Source: Romboutsia sedimentorum
GTDB lineage: Bacteria > Bacillota > Clostridia > Peptostreptococcales > Peptostreptococcaceae
Reading direction: 5' to 3'
Assembly: GCF_030131845.1 (NCBI RefSeq)
Contig: NZ_JASKYM010000003.1
Coordinates: 1-64,000 of the forward strand
DNA length: 64,000 nucleotides
The translations under genes were made by a program, and so were the position numbers. The notes below the pieces were generated by a model. The model saw only the letters and a program-made list of their open reading frames with translations. It had not been told where the DNA came from and ran no database searches. This document shows positions 49,753 to 59,458 of the stretch, piece after piece. Position 1 is the first letter of the stretch, and each line of letters starts with the position of its first letter.

Positions 49753-50252
49753 AGGCTATATACACCTCCTACTATTATTAAGTAAATAGGATTTATTTTA
49801 AATAGTCCAATTGACATAAATGATATAATTAATAATAGGATATTTTGCTTTGATTTAGGAAGTTTATTGAGCATGCTAATGAAAGAATAGAATAACAGAG
49901 CAATTACAACAGGGCTAACTCCCTTGAAAAATGCGTTTAATAATTGCGAAGATCCATTGTTAAAGTATAAATACGATAATGCTAAAACAATTACAAATGC
50001 TGAAAAAATAGAGCCTAAGGTGCAAACTATAACTCCAGGGATTTTATAAAGGCGATATCCTAATAAAACAGATATGTTAACAGCTAAAACACCGGGAAAG
50101 CTCTGGGCTATAGATAAATAATCTATAAACTCTTCTGAGGTTAAAAGTTCTTGTTTATGAACAAGTTCGTTTTCTATAAGAGGAACCATTGCGTAACCAC
50201 CACCAAATGTAAAGGTGCCAATCTTTACGAAAGTTAAAAATAAATTTAACAT
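49740..50252 (-). CDS. Short-chain chromate transporter (CHR) family protein, first half
   Basis: This is the partner of the gene above, about 170 residues, with the same FGGGYAMVPL motif near residue 16 and IAQSFPGVLAVNISVLLGY near 51. The two presumably form an antiparallel heterodimer, as inferred for short-chain CHR pairs. ATG 50252 is chosen because GGGAGG is 7 bases upstream; an in-frame start at 50267 overlaps that site. It is transcribed against clpX and divergently from lon. No metal-binding regulator gene is nearby. Confidence 0.88.
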   Translation of the reverse strand: MLNLFLTFVKIGTFTFGGGYAMVPLIENELVHKQELLTSEEFIDYLSIAQSFPGVLAVNISVLLGYRLYKIPGVIVCTLGSIFSAFVIVLALSYLYFNNGSSQLLNAFFKGVSPVVIALLFYSFISMLNKLPKSKQNILLLIISFMSIGLFKINPIYLIIVGGVYSLWQK

Positions 50253-50521
50253 TAAAAAACCTCCCAACTTCTAAAATTATATAAGTATATGTCTATTATA
50301 TCATAATAAACAGACCTTATTCTAAAGCTTCAAATGGTGGCGTTACTCAGTCATATAAACGGAAATTATACTTAGATAAAATTAAAAAATGAATATAACT
50401 CCGGATATGTAATAAAATAAGAGTAAAATGAAGCATAAGTTTGGATTAATGTTGAAAATTAAGTTTCTTAAATATATAATAAATAAAGCAGTAAAATCTA
50501 GCGCTTTAAGGAGTGATATTA

Positions 50522-52870
50522 GTGGACAAAAATTATACTAAGATAGAACATGAATTACCGTTAATTCCCCTAAGAGGATTAGCGATATTCCCATATATGA
50601 TATTAAATTTTGATGTAGGCAGAGAAGTTTCACTTAAAGCTTTAGATGAAGCAATGCTAGCGGAGGAATTAGTATTTTTAACTTCTCAAAAAGCAGCAGA
50701 AGTTGATGAACCCACAGAAGAGGATTTTTATCACGTTGGGACAATCTGTAAAGTTAAGCAGATGATAAAACTACCAGGCGAAACAGTACGTGTATTAGTA
50801 GAAGGAGTTTCAAGAGGTAGAGCTAAGGATATAAAATTAGAAGACGGATATTTCCAAGCAGTAGTAGATGAGATAGTTTTTGATGAGGAAAATGAAGATG
50901 AAGATATAGAAGTTGAAGCTTTTGTAAGAAACGTGTTTGATGCATTTGAAGAATACATAAACATAGGAAATAGAGTTTCACCAGAAATACTTGTATCTTT
51001 AGCAGAAATAGAGAATGTAGATCGTTTTATAGACACGATAGCATCTAACATATATCTAAAACCAGACCAAAAACAAAACATATTAGAAGAATTTGATATT
51101 AAAAAGAGACTAGAACTTATATACACAATTCTTTTAGAAGAAATAGATATATTAAAAATCGAGAAGAAAATAACTCTAAGAGTAAAAAAACAAATGAATA
51201 AAGTTCAAAAAGAATATTACCTTAGAGAGCAATTAAAAGCTATACAAAAAGAATTAGGTGAAGAAGAAGATATAAATTCTGAAGCTGATGAGTATAGAGC
51301 AAAGCTTAAAAAGATAAAAGCACCAAAAGAAACTAAAGAAAAAATATCTAAAGAAATAGAAAAGTTTTCTAAAGTATCTCCAATGTCTCCTGATTTAGGA
51401 GTTAGTAGATCGTATTTAGACACAGTATTTTCTATGCCTTGGAATAATGAAACAAAAGACAAGTTAGATTTAGTTAAAGCTAAAGAGATATTAGATGATG
51501 AGCACTATGGATTAGAAAAGGTTAAAGAAAGAATACTAGAGTATTTAGCAATAAGAACATTATCTAAGTCTTTAAAAGGACCGATTATATGTTTAGTAGG
51601 GCCTCCAGGTGTTGGTAAAACATCAATAGCTAAATCAATAGCAAATTCTTTAGGTAGAAAATTTGTAAGAATATCTTTAGGTGGAGTTAGAGATGAAGCT
51701 GAGATAAGAGGACACAGAAGAACTTATGTAGGAGCTCTTCCAGGAAGAATTGTAAATGGAATAAAAGAAGCTAAAACTAAAAATCCAGTATTTTTATTAG
51801 ATGAAATAGACAAGATGTCAGCAGACTATAAGGGAGATCCATCTTCAGCAATGTTAGAGGTTCTAGACCCTGAACAAAACAAGGACTTTGTAGATCACTA
51901 CTTAGAAATGCCTTTTGATTTATCTAAAATACTATTTGTTACTACTGCAAACAGCTTAAGCAGTATACCAAGACCATTATTAGATAGAATGGAAATAATA
52001 GAGGTATCAGGATATATAGAAGAAGAAAAACTAAACATAGCTAAAAAATACTTACTTCCAAAGCAAATGAAAGATCATGCATTAAAAGAAGAATTTATAA
52101 AAATGGATGATGATACTATAAGAGATGTAATAGATTCTTATACTAGAGAAGCTGGAGTAAGAAGTTTAGAAAGAACATTAGGTAAAATATGTAGAAAAGT
52201 TGCTAAGAAGTATGTAGAGAATCCTTCTTTAGAGGAACTTGTTATAACTAAAACAGACTTAGATGAATATCTAGGTAAAAATAGATATAAACATCAACCA
52301 GCTGGAGCTAAGCCTGAAGTTGGAATAGTAACTGGACTAGCATGGACATCTGTTGGAGGAGAAACATTAACTGTAGAGGTCAATGTTTTAAAAGGAAAAG
52401 GTCAAATTGTTTTAACTGGTAAATTAGGAGATGTAATGAAAGAATCTGCTCAGACTGCTATATCTTATATAAGATCAATAGCTGATAGATTTGATATAGA
52501 TCCTGATTTTTACAAAAATAAAGATATCCATATTCATATACCAGAAGGTGCAGTTCCAAAAGATGGACCATCAGCAGGTATAACTATGGCTTTAGCTGTT
52601 ATATCAGCTTTAACAAACATACCTGTGGCAAATGATATAGCTATGACGGGAGAAATAACTCTTAGAGGTAGAGTATTAGCAGTAGGTGGAGTTAAGGAAA
52701 AATTATTAGCAGCACATAGAATAGGAATAAATAAAATATTACTTCCAAAAGAATGTGAAGTAGATTTAGATGAAATACCACAAAACATAAAAGAAAAAAT
52801 GGAATTTGTGCTTGTTGAACATATGGACGAAGTCTTAGAACATGCACTATTAAGGAATGGTGAAAAATAA
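50522..52870 (+). CDS. lon: ATP-dependent protease Lon
   Basis: Lon is an AAA+ serine protease that degrades damaged and regulatory proteins. The 782-residue protein has an N-terminal substrate-recognition domain ([15 protein letters not shown]), a coiled-coil middle, Walker [10 protein letters not shown] near 360, Walker [11 protein letters not shown], and the C-terminal peptidase with the Ser in PKDGPSAG (residue 684) and Lys in [11 protein letters not shown] about 43 residues later. GTG 50522 is chosen because AAGGAG is 8 bases upstream; an earlier in-frame GTG overlaps it. The stop overlaps the engB start (TAATG). Confidence 0.97.
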   Translation: MDKNYTKIEHELPLIPLRGLAIFPYMILNFDVGREVSLKALDEAMLAEELVFLTSQKAAEVDEPTEEDFYHVGTICKVKQMIKLPGETVRVLVEGVSRGRAKDIKLEDGYFQAVVDEIVFDEENEDEDIEVEAFVRNVFDAFEEYINIGNRVSPEILVSLAEIENVDRFIDTIASNIYLKPDQKQNILEEFDIKKRLELIYTILLEEIDILKIEKKITLRVKKQMNKVQKEYYLREQLKAIQKELGEEEDINSEADEYRAKLKKIKAPKETKEKISKEIEKFSKVSPMSPDLGVSRSYLDTVFSMPWNNETKDKLDLVKAKEILDDEHYGLEKVKERILEYLAIRTLSKSLKGPIICLVGPPGVGKTSIAKSIANSLGRKFVRISLGGVRDEAEIRGHRRTYVGALPGRIVNGIKEAKTKNPVFLLDEIDKMSADYKGDPSSAMLEVLDPEQNKDFVDHYLEMPFDLSKILFVTTANSLSSIPRPLLDRMEIIEVSGYIEEEKLNIAKKYLLPKQMKDHALKEEFIKMDDDTIRDVIDSYTREAGVRSLERTLGKICRKVAKKYVENPSLEELVITKTDLDEYLGKNRYKHQPAGAKPEVGIVTGLAWTSVGGETLTVEVNVLKGKGQIVLTGKLGDVMKESAQTAISYIRSIADRFDIDPDFYKNKDIHIHIPEGAVPKDGPSAGITMALAVISALTNIPVANDIAMTGEITLRGRVLAVGGVKEKLLAAHRIGINKILLPKECEVDLDEIPQNIKEKMEFVLVEHMDEVLEHALLRNGEK

Positions 52871-53481
52871 TGAAAATCAGAAGCTCAGAGATAACAATGA
52901 GTGCAGTAAATAAATCACAGTACCCAGATGAAGGTATACCGGAAATAGCTTTAGTTGGTAGATCAAACGTAGGAAAATCATCAACAGTAAATACTTTATT
53001 AAACAGAAGAAACTTTGCTAGAACTAGTCAAACTCCAGGTAAGACAAGAACTATAAACTTCTATCTTATAAATAATGAATTTTTCTTTACGGATCTTCCA
53101 GGTTATGGATATGCTAAAATAGCTAAGTGTGAAAAAGATAAATGGGGAACTATAATGGAAAGATATTTAGAAGATAGAGATGAGTTATGCGCTATTTTCT
53201 TACTTGTGGACATTAGACATGAGCCTACTAACGATGACGTTATGATGTATGAATGGATAAAGCACTTTGGATATAACTGTGTAGTAATAGCTACAAAAGC
53301 AGATAAAATATCAAGAGGTCAATACCAAAAGCATATAAGTATAATAAGAAAAAAATTACAATTAGAAAATGATGAAAAAGTAATTCCGATATCTTCTCTT
53401 AAGAAAACAGGAGTAGAAGAGGTTTGGGCTGAAGTAATAAATCAATATAGTGAACACGGTTATGAAATAACTGTAGATTAG
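52870..53481 (+). CDS. engB: Ribosome biogenesis GTP-binding protein EngB/YsxC
   Basis: This GTPase is needed for late assembly of the 50S ribosomal subunit. The 203-residue protein has G1 GRSNVGKSS near 30, the TPGKTRTINF switch region, G3 DLPGYGYAK, G4 TKADK near 149 and a G5 SSLKK. The lon-engB (lon-ysxC) pair is a conserved Firmicutes arrangement and is translationally coupled here by a one-base overlap. A long terminator follows the stop codon. Confidence 0.96.
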   Translation: MKIRSSEITMSAVNKSQYPDEGIPEIALVGRSNVGKSSTVNTLLNRRNFARTSQTPGKTRTINFYLINNEFFFTDLPGYGYAKIAKCEKDKWGTIMERYLEDRDELCAIFLLVDIRHEPTNDDVMMYEWIKHFGYNCVVIATKADKISRGQYQKHISIIRKKLQLENDEKVIPISSLKKTGVEEVWAEVINQYSEHGYEITVD

Positions 53482-53483
53482 TA

Positions 53484-53532
53484 AAAAAGAGTAGCAATTG
53501 GGATGCATTCACAATTTGCTACTCTTTTTTTG
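53484..53532 (+). terminator. Terminator after engB
   Basis: AAAGAGTAGCAA pairs with TTGCTACTCTTT, with a partly paired inner region, followed by a T-run. It starts two bases after the engB stop codon. Confidence 0.88.
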
Positions 53533-53596
53533 TATAAATGGATTAAATTTAAAATTTTACATAAAATAAACATTATATTAGTAACATAAACAACCA

Positions 53597-53616
53597 CTTA
53601 TTAATATTTTAATAAG
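53597..53616. promoter_or_regulatory. Inverted repeat upstream of the two-P-loop ATPase
   Basis: CTTATTA and TAATAAG flank a six-base spacer, forming a 20-base inverted repeat 31 bases before the next gene. It could be an operator or a weak hairpin. AT-rich palindromes are common by chance in this background, so support is modest. Confidence 0.3.
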
Positions 53617-53646
53617 ATAGAAGATAAATCTTAGGGGGTTTTAATT

Positions 53647-54720
53647 ATGGAAGAAAAAGTTAGACATTTATTCCCAGGTGGTAATACAGCAAATGGATCA
53701 TTCAATTTTTTTGAATATATGATTCCGACTAATGTAAATAGGATTTTTTGTTTAAAAGGCGGTCCAGGAGTAGGAAAATCATCACTAATGAAGAAAATAG
53801 CAAAACAATTTATAGAAAGTGGATATGAAGTTGAATTACATCATTGTCCGTCAGACCCAGATTCTTTAGATGGAGTTGTAATAAAAAAACTAGGTGTAGT
53901 TTTATTAGATGGAACAGCTCCTCATATAGTCGATCCTAAGGATCCAGGAGCAATAGATGAAATAGTTAACTTAGGAGATTACTGGAATTTAGAAAACTTA
54001 GAAAAAAATAAACAGGAAATAGTAGAAAGTGGAAAAGATATAAGCAACTCATTTAAAAGAGCATACAAGTTTTTAAAAGCTTCAGAACCTATATATAATG
54101 ATATAGAAGACAAATATAAAGACTGTATGGATTTTGGCCAAGTAAATTTATTAACAGAACATTTTATATATGATTTGTTTAAAGAAACTAGTAGCACTGG
54201 CATATACAAAAAAGAAAGACATTTATTTGGAACTGCTATAACTCCGCAAGGTCACATAGACCAAACTGATAGTATTATTAGTGAAGTATCGAAAGTTTAT
54301 TATTTAAATGGAAATATTGGAACAGGAAAAACTACATTTCTACAAAAAATATGTGACAAAGCTGTTCAAAAGGGAATGAATGTGGAAGTATATCATTCTC
54401 CTCTTATAAAAGAGAAATTAGAAACTATAATAATTAAAGATTTAGATATAGGGATAACTACAAGTAGTTTATTTGAAGGACATAGTACTATTGATTTAAA
54501 TAAACATCTAAATATAAATAAATTATCTAAGTATGAAGAAGAAATAAAATTCGATAAAAAAATCTTTGATGAGTTAATAAATATAGCTATTTTAAATTTA
54601 AAAAAAGCTAAAGATAAGCATGATATTATAGAATCATACTATGTTCCTAATATGAAATTTAATGAAATTGAAAATTTAAGAATTGAATTAGTAGAAAGAA
54701 TTTTAAAATATGAAAAATAA
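53647..54720 (+). CDS. Tandem two-P-loop ATP-binding protein (PRK06851-like)
   Basis: This protein has 357 residues with two P-loop NTPase halves. The first Walker A is GGPGVGKSS near 38-46 and the second is NGNIGTGKTT near 220-229. Each is followed by a strand pattern with His residues (ELHHCPSDPDS and EVYHSPL) in matching positions, indicating an internal duplication. The family occurs in Firmicutes and is annotated only as an ATPase or nucleotide-binding protein. No partner domain or membrane segment is seen. AGGGGG precedes the ATG, and it is a single-gene unit closed by a long hairpin. Confidence 0.8.
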   Translation: MEEKVRHLFPGGNTANGSFNFFEYMIPTNVNRIFCLKGGPGVGKSSLMKKIAKQFIESGYEVELHHCPSDPDSLDGVVIKKLGVVLLDGTAPHIVDPKDPGAIDEIVNLGDYWNLENLEKNKQEIVESGKDISNSFKRAYKFLKASEPIYNDIEDKYKDCMDFGQVNLLTEHFIYDLFKETSSTGIYKKERHLFGTAITPQGHIDQTDSIISEVSKVYYLNGNIGTGKTTFLQKICDKAVQKGMNVEVYHSPLIKEKLETIIIKDLDIGITTSSLFEGHSTIDLNKHLNINKLSKYEEEIKFDKKIFDELINIAILNLKKAKDKHDIIESYYVPNMKFNEIENLRIELVERILKYEK

Positions 54721-54734
54721 ATTTTATTAAATAT

Positions 54735-54789
54735 AAAAGCTATAGAAATAAGTATGTATTAATTGATACATAAATTCTATAGCTTTTTA
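54735..54789 (+). terminator. Terminator after the two-P-loop ATPase gene
   Basis: AAAAGCTATAGAA pairs with TTCTATAGCTTTT, and an inner TATGTAT/ATACATA stem extends it. A TTTTT tail ends it. Confidence 0.85.
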
Positions 54790-54895
54790 CTATAATAAAA
54801 GCATAAATATTTAGAATGAAGTATAATCAGTATGTACAAGTTTAGAGTGAATATAAGATAATATTTAAAATTAAATTTATAGGGAGTATATTGGT

Positions 54896-55576
54896 ATGAA
54901 AAATAGATATGTGTTGATAATAATAACTAGTGCAATGTTAGGTGTATTCATTGGAATGACAAATAGAGAGTATGAAAGAAAAAAGGATATATACATAAGC
55001 AAAGATGAAAGCATTAAAAAAGAAATATACATAGCAAATAAAGATATTAAAAAATTAAACAAAGAAAAACAAAACATAGAAGAAGAATTAGAAAAATTAA
55101 AAGTAAAATATGAAGATGAAAAAAATATAAAAAAAGTAGAAAATCTAAAATCAAGATTATCATACACTGACATTACCAATAGTGGAATAGTTATAAATAT
55201 AGATGCTTTAAATGAAGAGGCAGGGAATATAGCAAATATAATTGATTATAATAAGATATTAATTAATATTATCAACGAACTTAAAATAAATGGAGCAAAG
55301 CTAATATCTATAAATGGAGAAAGGCTTAATCAATATTCAGCAATAGTTTTAGCTGGAAATCATATAAATATAAATTCTGTTCCAATTGCTCAACCTTATG
55401 AAATAAAAGTTATCGGAGATTATAATAAATTATATAAATATATAAATAAAAAAAATAATTATTTAACAAATATAGAAACTAATTATCCTGTAAAAGTAGA
55501 ATTTAAAGTTGATAAAAATATAACTCTTCAAAAAATGAATGTGCCGAATAAATTAGAATATATAAAGGGTGAGTAA
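54896..55576 (+). CDS. DUF881-like membrane-anchored coiled-coil protein heading the pilus operon
   Basis: This protein has 226 residues: one N-terminal transmembrane helix (YVLIIITSAMLGVFIGM), a coiled coil at about 30-85 (KLNKEKQNIEEELEKLKVKYE), and an extracytoplasmic domain with NSGIVINIDALNE, LINELKINGAKLISINGERL and VAPPYEIK-type strands that resemble the DUF881/YlxW family. That family is usually linked to division genes. Here the gene overlaps pilB and shares its operon, so a pilus-platform role like that of PilN/PilO is possible by inference. Function is not established. Confidence 0.65.
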   Translation: MKNRYVLIIITSAMLGVFIGMTNREYERKKDIYISKDESIKKEIYIANKDIKKLNKEKQNIEEELEKLKVKYEDEKNIKKVENLKSRLSYTDITNSGIVINIDALNEEAGNIANIIDYNKILINIINELKINGAKLISINGERLNQYSAIVLAGNHININSVPIAQPYEIKVIGDYNKLYKYINKKNNYLTNIETNYPVKVEFKVDKNITLQKMNVPNKLEYIKGE

Positions 55577-56951
55577 AATTATTTTACAAGAGGATGTATT
55601 AACTAAATTAATTCCAAAGAAAATAGCTAAAAGATACAATGTTTTTCCTGTTAGAATGAATGAAAATAATCTGCATGTAGAGATAGAAAATGAAGACATA
55701 TGTGCAATAAGAGATTTGAAATTAGCCACAGGAATGAATATTATATTAGAAAAACAAGATAAAGAAGTAATTGGGACAAAGATAAAAAAATATTATGAAG
55801 AGGATAACAAGTTAGATGAAGGATATGCTAGAAATTTATACAATGATATTTTAAATGAAGCTGTATCTAAAAATGCAAGTGATATACATATAGAGCCGTT
55901 TGAACAACACTTAATAATAAGGCTTAGAATAGATGGAGAATTAAATGAAATATCAAAAATTTCAATGGATATATATCAGTACTTAAGTTCTGTAATAAAA
56001 TTAGAGATGGAGATGGATATTACAGAAAAAAGATTGCCTCAAGATGGTAGAACAGATTTAAATATTAATGGGCACTTAATAGATATTAGAGCTTCTTGTA
56101 TTCCTACAATGCATGGAGAAAAAATCGTGCTAAGAATATTAAATAGAAATACATTTTTAAGAAGTAAAGAAGAGTTAGGTTTTTCTATTGAAGCAACAAA
56201 TAAAATAAATAATATCATAAATAAAAAAAGTGGTATTTTACTAGTTACAGGTTCAACAGGTAGTGGAAAAACAACTACTGTATATTCTATATTAAATGAT
56301 TTGAAAAATACAAATAAAAATATAATGACAATAGAAGACCCTGTTGAATACAAAATAGAAGGAATAAATCAAATTCAAGTAAACAACAAGGTTGGGTTAG
56401 ACTTTGGAGTAGGCCTAAAATCCATATTAAGGCAAGATCCAGACATTATAATGATAGGTGAGATAAGAGATGTAGAAACTGCTAAAATAGCAGTAAGAGC
56501 GGCTATAACAGGTCATTTAGTAATAAGCACTGTACATACAAGTGATGCTATATCCTCTATTGTAAGATTAATAGATATGGAAATACCACAATATCTATTA
56601 AATTCATCTCTTATAGGAGTAATATCTCAAAAATTAGTAAGAAAAGTATGTACACATTGTAGCAGGGATATTCTTATTAAAGACAGTAGAGATGGAGATA
56701 TAAATACCAAAGTATCTGTAGGGTGCAAAGAGTGTAATGGAAAAGGATACTTAGGTAGAACAGCTATATATGAAGTACTAGAAATTGATGAAGATATAAA
56801 AAAATGTATAAGAGAAATGAAAGAAGCTAAAGAGATAAAAGAAATAGCACAAAAAAATGGAATGATAACATTTGAACAGAGTAGTAAAAATTTAATTGAA
56901 AACAAGATAACTACATTAGAAGAATGCATAATGGTAGATAATTTAGAATAA
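55569..56951 (+). CDS. pilB: Type IV pilus assembly ATPase PilB (GspE family)
   Basis: This hexameric ATPase drives pilin polymerisation. The protein of about 460 residues has an N-terminal GspE-like domain, then NASDIHIEPFEQHLIIRLRIDG, Walker A GSTGSGKTT near 230, the Asp box TIEDPVEY, Walker B DPDIIMIGEIRD, the His box and the C-terminal tetracysteine zinc motif (CTHCSR and CKECNG). GTG 55569 is the first standard start but lacks an upstream ribosome binding site; the AAGGGTGA at 55565-55572 would better serve an AUU at 55578 or 55581. It overlaps the DUF881-like gene. No PilT-like retraction ATPase is in the window. Confidence 0.92.
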   Translation: MSKIILQEDVLTKLIPKKIAKRYNVFPVRMNENNLHVEIENEDICAIRDLKLATGMNIILEKQDKEVIGTKIKKYYEEDNKLDEGYARNLYNDILNEAVSKNASDIHIEPFEQHLIIRLRIDGELNEISKISMDIYQYLSSVIKLEMEMDITEKRLPQDGRTDLNINGHLIDIRASCIPTMHGEKIVLRILNRNTFLRSKEELGFSIEATNKINNIINKKSGILLVTGSTGSGKTTTVYSILNDLKNTNKNIMTIEDPVEYKIEGINQIQVNNKVGLDFGVGLKSILRQDPDIIMIGEIRDVETAKIAVRAAITGHLVISTVHTSDAISSIVRLIDMEIPQYLLNSSLIGVISQKLVRKVCTHCSRDILIKDSRDGDINTKVSVGCKECNGKGYLGRTAIYEVLEIDEDIKKCIREMKEAKEIKEIAQKNGMITFEQSSKNLIENKITTLEECIMVDNLE

Positions 56952-56967
56952 ACAGGAGAATTATTGA

Positions 56968-58158
56968 ATGAGTTTTTATGAATGTATAGTTTATGATAAC
57001 AATAAAAAGAAGAAAAAAATAAAAATAAAAATAGAATCAGAGTCTAAAGAAGATTTATATAATTATATAAATACTAATGAATTGACCATAGTAAGTAGCA
57101 AAGAAGTAAAAAATACAACTAATAATAAAAAAATAAAAGAAAAAGAACTAAGAGTTCTATGTAGACAGATGGGTATATTGCTAGAATCAGGATGTGAAAT
57201 AACAAAAGTAATGGGCATATTAAAAAATCAATCTAATAATAAAATGGATGATATATTATCACAAATATCAAATCATATTCAGCTAGGAAATTCTATAACT
57301 GAATCCTTCCAAAAAATAAATTTATTTTCATCATTTTTTATAAGTATGATAAAAGCAGGAGAGTTTAGTGGTAACTTAGATAAAGCAATGCATAATTTAG
57401 CTGACTATTACGATAAAGAATACAAGCTAAAATCAAAAATTAAAACAGTTTTAATATATCCTATAATATTACTTATATTATCGATGTTATCTATGCTATT
57501 TATAATGATAATAGTTATACCTAATTTTGAGATGATATTTATAAGCAATGGTATAAAAGTACCATTATTGACTAAAATATTAATAGGAACATCTAGATTT
57601 ATAAGAACTAAATATATTTATATAATAATGTTTATTTTAGTAGCTACACCTCTATTAACTCATTTCATAAAAAATAATCCTAAAATAAATAAATTTAAAA
57701 ATAATCTTAAATTTAAAATCCCTCTTATAAAAAATATAACAAACTTAGTTATAACAACCAGATTTTGTAGAGCATTAAATATGTTAGTAGCAAGTGGCGT
57801 TCAAATTGTAAAAGCGATAGACATATCTGCACAAACAATAGATGATAAATTTATTTATGAAAAACTATTAATATCAAAAGAATATATTGAAAAAGGAAAC
57901 AGCATAGGAGATTCTTTAATGAAAGTAAATATTTTCCCTAAGCTATTTATATCTATGATAAATATAGGCGAAGAAAGCGGGAAGCTAGATGATAGTTTAA
58001 AGACTATTGATAGTTTTTGTAGCAATGATTTAGATATAAAAATAGAGCAGATTATGAAAATTATAGAACCTTTAATAATAGTAATAGTTGGGGTTTTTAT
58101 AGGTATATTTATGGTGGCTATGGTTATACCTATGTTTGATGCGATAGTTTCAATATAG
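56968..58158 (+). CDS. pilC: Type IV pilus inner-membrane platform protein PilC (GspF family)
   Basis: This is the membrane platform for pilus assembly. The 396-residue protein has two repeated GspF/T2SSF domains, each starting with a cytoplasmic helical bundle (RVLCRQMGILLESGCEITKVMG and TTRFCRALNMLVASGVQIVKAI), and transmembrane helices near 160-190, 215-235 and 365-390. The conserved MIKAGEFSGNLDKAM and MINIGEESGKLDDSL motifs occupy the same place in both halves. AGGAG lies before the ATG. It follows pilB by 16 bases and precedes the pilin gene by 17. Confidence 0.94.
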   Translation: MSFYECIVYDNNKKKKKIKIKIESESKEDLYNYINTNELTIVSSKEVKNTTNNKKIKEKELRVLCRQMGILLESGCEITKVMGILKNQSNNKMDDILSQISNHIQLGNSITESFQKINLFSSFFISMIKAGEFSGNLDKAMHNLADYYDKEYKLKSKIKTVLIYPIILLILSMLSMLFIMIIVIPNFEMIFISNGIKVPLLTKILIGTSRFIRTKYIYIIMFILVATPLLTHFIKNNPKINKFKNNLKFKIPLIKNITNLVITTRFCRALNMLVASGVQIVKAIDISAQTIDDKFIYEKLLISKEYIEKGNSIGDSLMKVNIFPKLFISMINIGEESGKLDDSLKTIDSFCSNDLDIKIEQIMKIIEPLIIVIVGVFIGIFMVAMVIPMFDAIVSI

Positions 58159-58175
58159 ATAGAAGGAGAATAAAA

Positions 58176-58553
58176 ATGAAAAATAAAAAAAGAAAACCTG
58201 GATTTACACTAGTTGAAATGGTAATAGTTGTTACTATACTAGGGATTTTATCAAGTTTAGGATTTATGAAATTTGGACAAGTTCAAGAAAATGCAAAACT
58301 TAATTCAGATTATGTAGCAGCATCTAGCTTAGCGACGGCAACAAATTTAGCGCTAAATGATAATAAAGTAAAAGTTGGAGATAAAGTTACTCCTCAAGTT
58401 TTACAAGGTCATGGGTATATAAGTACAGTGCCTAAATCTCAAAGTAAGGATACTGATTTTGAAATAGCTATTGAAAAAGATAGCCAAGTAATTGTAAAAG
58501 TAGGGGATGTTGTATTTTATCCTAAAGTAGAAAAACAAAACAGCGCTAGCTAA
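58176..58553 (+). CDS. pilA: Type IV pilin (major-pilin-like)
   Basis: This 125-residue prepilin has a short basic leader and a class III cleavage site: KPG then FTLVEMVIVVTILGIL, with the key Glu at mature position 5. Cleavage after Gly9 would give a mature pilin of about 116 residues with an N-terminal helix and a small globular C-terminal domain without cysteines. It is the only pilin gene in the window, so the filament may be built mainly from it, with minor pilins elsewhere. The prepilin peptidase is also not in view. AGAAGGAG precedes the ATG. Confidence 0.93.
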   Translation: MKNKKRKPGFTLVEMVIVVTILGILSSLGFMKFGQVQENAKLNSDYVAASSLATATNLALNDNKVKVGDKVTPQVLQGHGYISTVPKSQSKDTDFEIAIEKDSQVIVKVGDVVFYPKVEKQNSAS

Positions 58554-58569
58554 AAACTTAAATAAAAAT

Positions 58570-58589
58570 TTTCACTATAACGTGAAATT
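58570..58589 (+). other. Small hairpin between the pilin and pilM-like genes
   Basis: TTTCAC and GTGAAA flank a short loop (TATAAC) in the 62-base gap after the pilin stop. No T-run follows, so it is more likely an RNA-stability or processing stem than a terminator. Such a stem could help raise pilin mRNA over downstream genes; this is inference. Confidence 0.4.
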
Positions 58590-58615
58590 GTGTAAAAGAA
58601 TTTAGGAGTGATATT

Positions 58616-59458
58616 ATTAAAAAAATAATAAATGTTGAAATAAATAACAATCAAATAAAAATAACTCTTTTAAGAAAATCAAAAAACGAAATAACAATAT
58701 TCAAATCATCAGAAAAAACAATTCCAAATAAATACATACTAGAAAATGATATAAATATACAGTCAGATTATATATCGCATGTAATAAAACAAGAAGTAAG
58801 GGGCGTAGAAAAATCATATAAAAATATAGTCTACAATATTCAAGATGACAAAACAATAATTATAAATATTGAAACACTAAACATTAAAAATAAAAAGGAC
58901 TTATTAAAAATAATAAAGTGTGAAATTAAACAATATACACCTATAAATATAGATGATTATAGAATCAAATATAAGATAATAAATTCAAATAAAAATAAAT
59001 TGAATTTGCATGTTATATTAATTGAAAAAGTAACAATAAATTTATGCAATCAAATTTCAACAAAACTAAAAAGTAAACCTAGAATACTAAACGTAAATTG
59101 TGATATATTGCAAAAATTATTGAGTTTAAACTTAATACAGGATTTTTCAAAAGAAGGTGTATTTATAGAATGTAAAGATAGAGACTTTATAATAAACATT
59201 GTAAAAGAAAATAAAATATATGAATCTCATATACTTCCTAGAACTATTCAATCTTATGAATCAGTAGTAAATTCAATTAAAGATTTTAAAACTATATATT
59301 ACTATGGAAAAAATGATCCTTTTATAAAAAGTTATCTAAGTGATGATTTCAAAATAAGACCATTAGAAATTGATGATAATATAAAATTAATAAAAAATAA
59401 AAAATTACTAAGAGATAAAAGTATAAATTACATAAACAGCATAGGAATGATAATATAA
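58616..59458 (+). CDS. pilM: PilM-like pilus assembly protein, apparent AUU start
   Basis: This open frame of 280 codons fits PilM, the actin-like cytoplasmic partner of PilN, by position and by its N-terminal strand pattern (INVEINNNQIKITLLRK, compare IGIDIGSSSIKVVEL in PilM). AGGAG at 58604-58608 has no ATG, GTG or TTG in this frame at proper spacing; the codon 8 positions downstream is AUU at 58616, and an in-frame stop lies at 58583. The first standard start would be TTG at 59000, well inside the conserved domain and without a ribosome binding site. The protein is shorter than typical PilM (about 350). The stop overlaps pilN (TAATG). Confidence 0.75.
   Translation: MKKIINVEINNNQIKITLLRKSKNEITIFKSSEKTIPNKYILENDINIQSDYISHVIKQEVRGVEKSYKNIVYNIQDDKTIIINIETLNIKNKKDLLKIIKCEIKQYTPINIDDYRIKYKIINSNKNKLNLHVILIEKVTINLCNQISTKLKSKPRILNVNCDILQKLLSLNLIQDFSKEGVFIECKDRDFIINIVKENKIYESHILPRTIQSYESVVNSIKDFKTIYYYGKNDPFIKSYLSDDFKIRPLEIDDNIKLIKNKKLLRDKSINYINSIGMII

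Noticed and set aside
49228-50252. Chromate-type pair as one gene split by a frameshift
   Set aside because: Each half has its own ribosome binding site, start and full CHR signature with a 13-base overlap; two-gene short-chain CHR systems are normal.
59000-59458. Short 152-residue gene starting at TTG 59000
   Set aside because: The frame is open 384 bases further upstream to an AUU with a proper ribosome binding site, and TTG 59000 has none.
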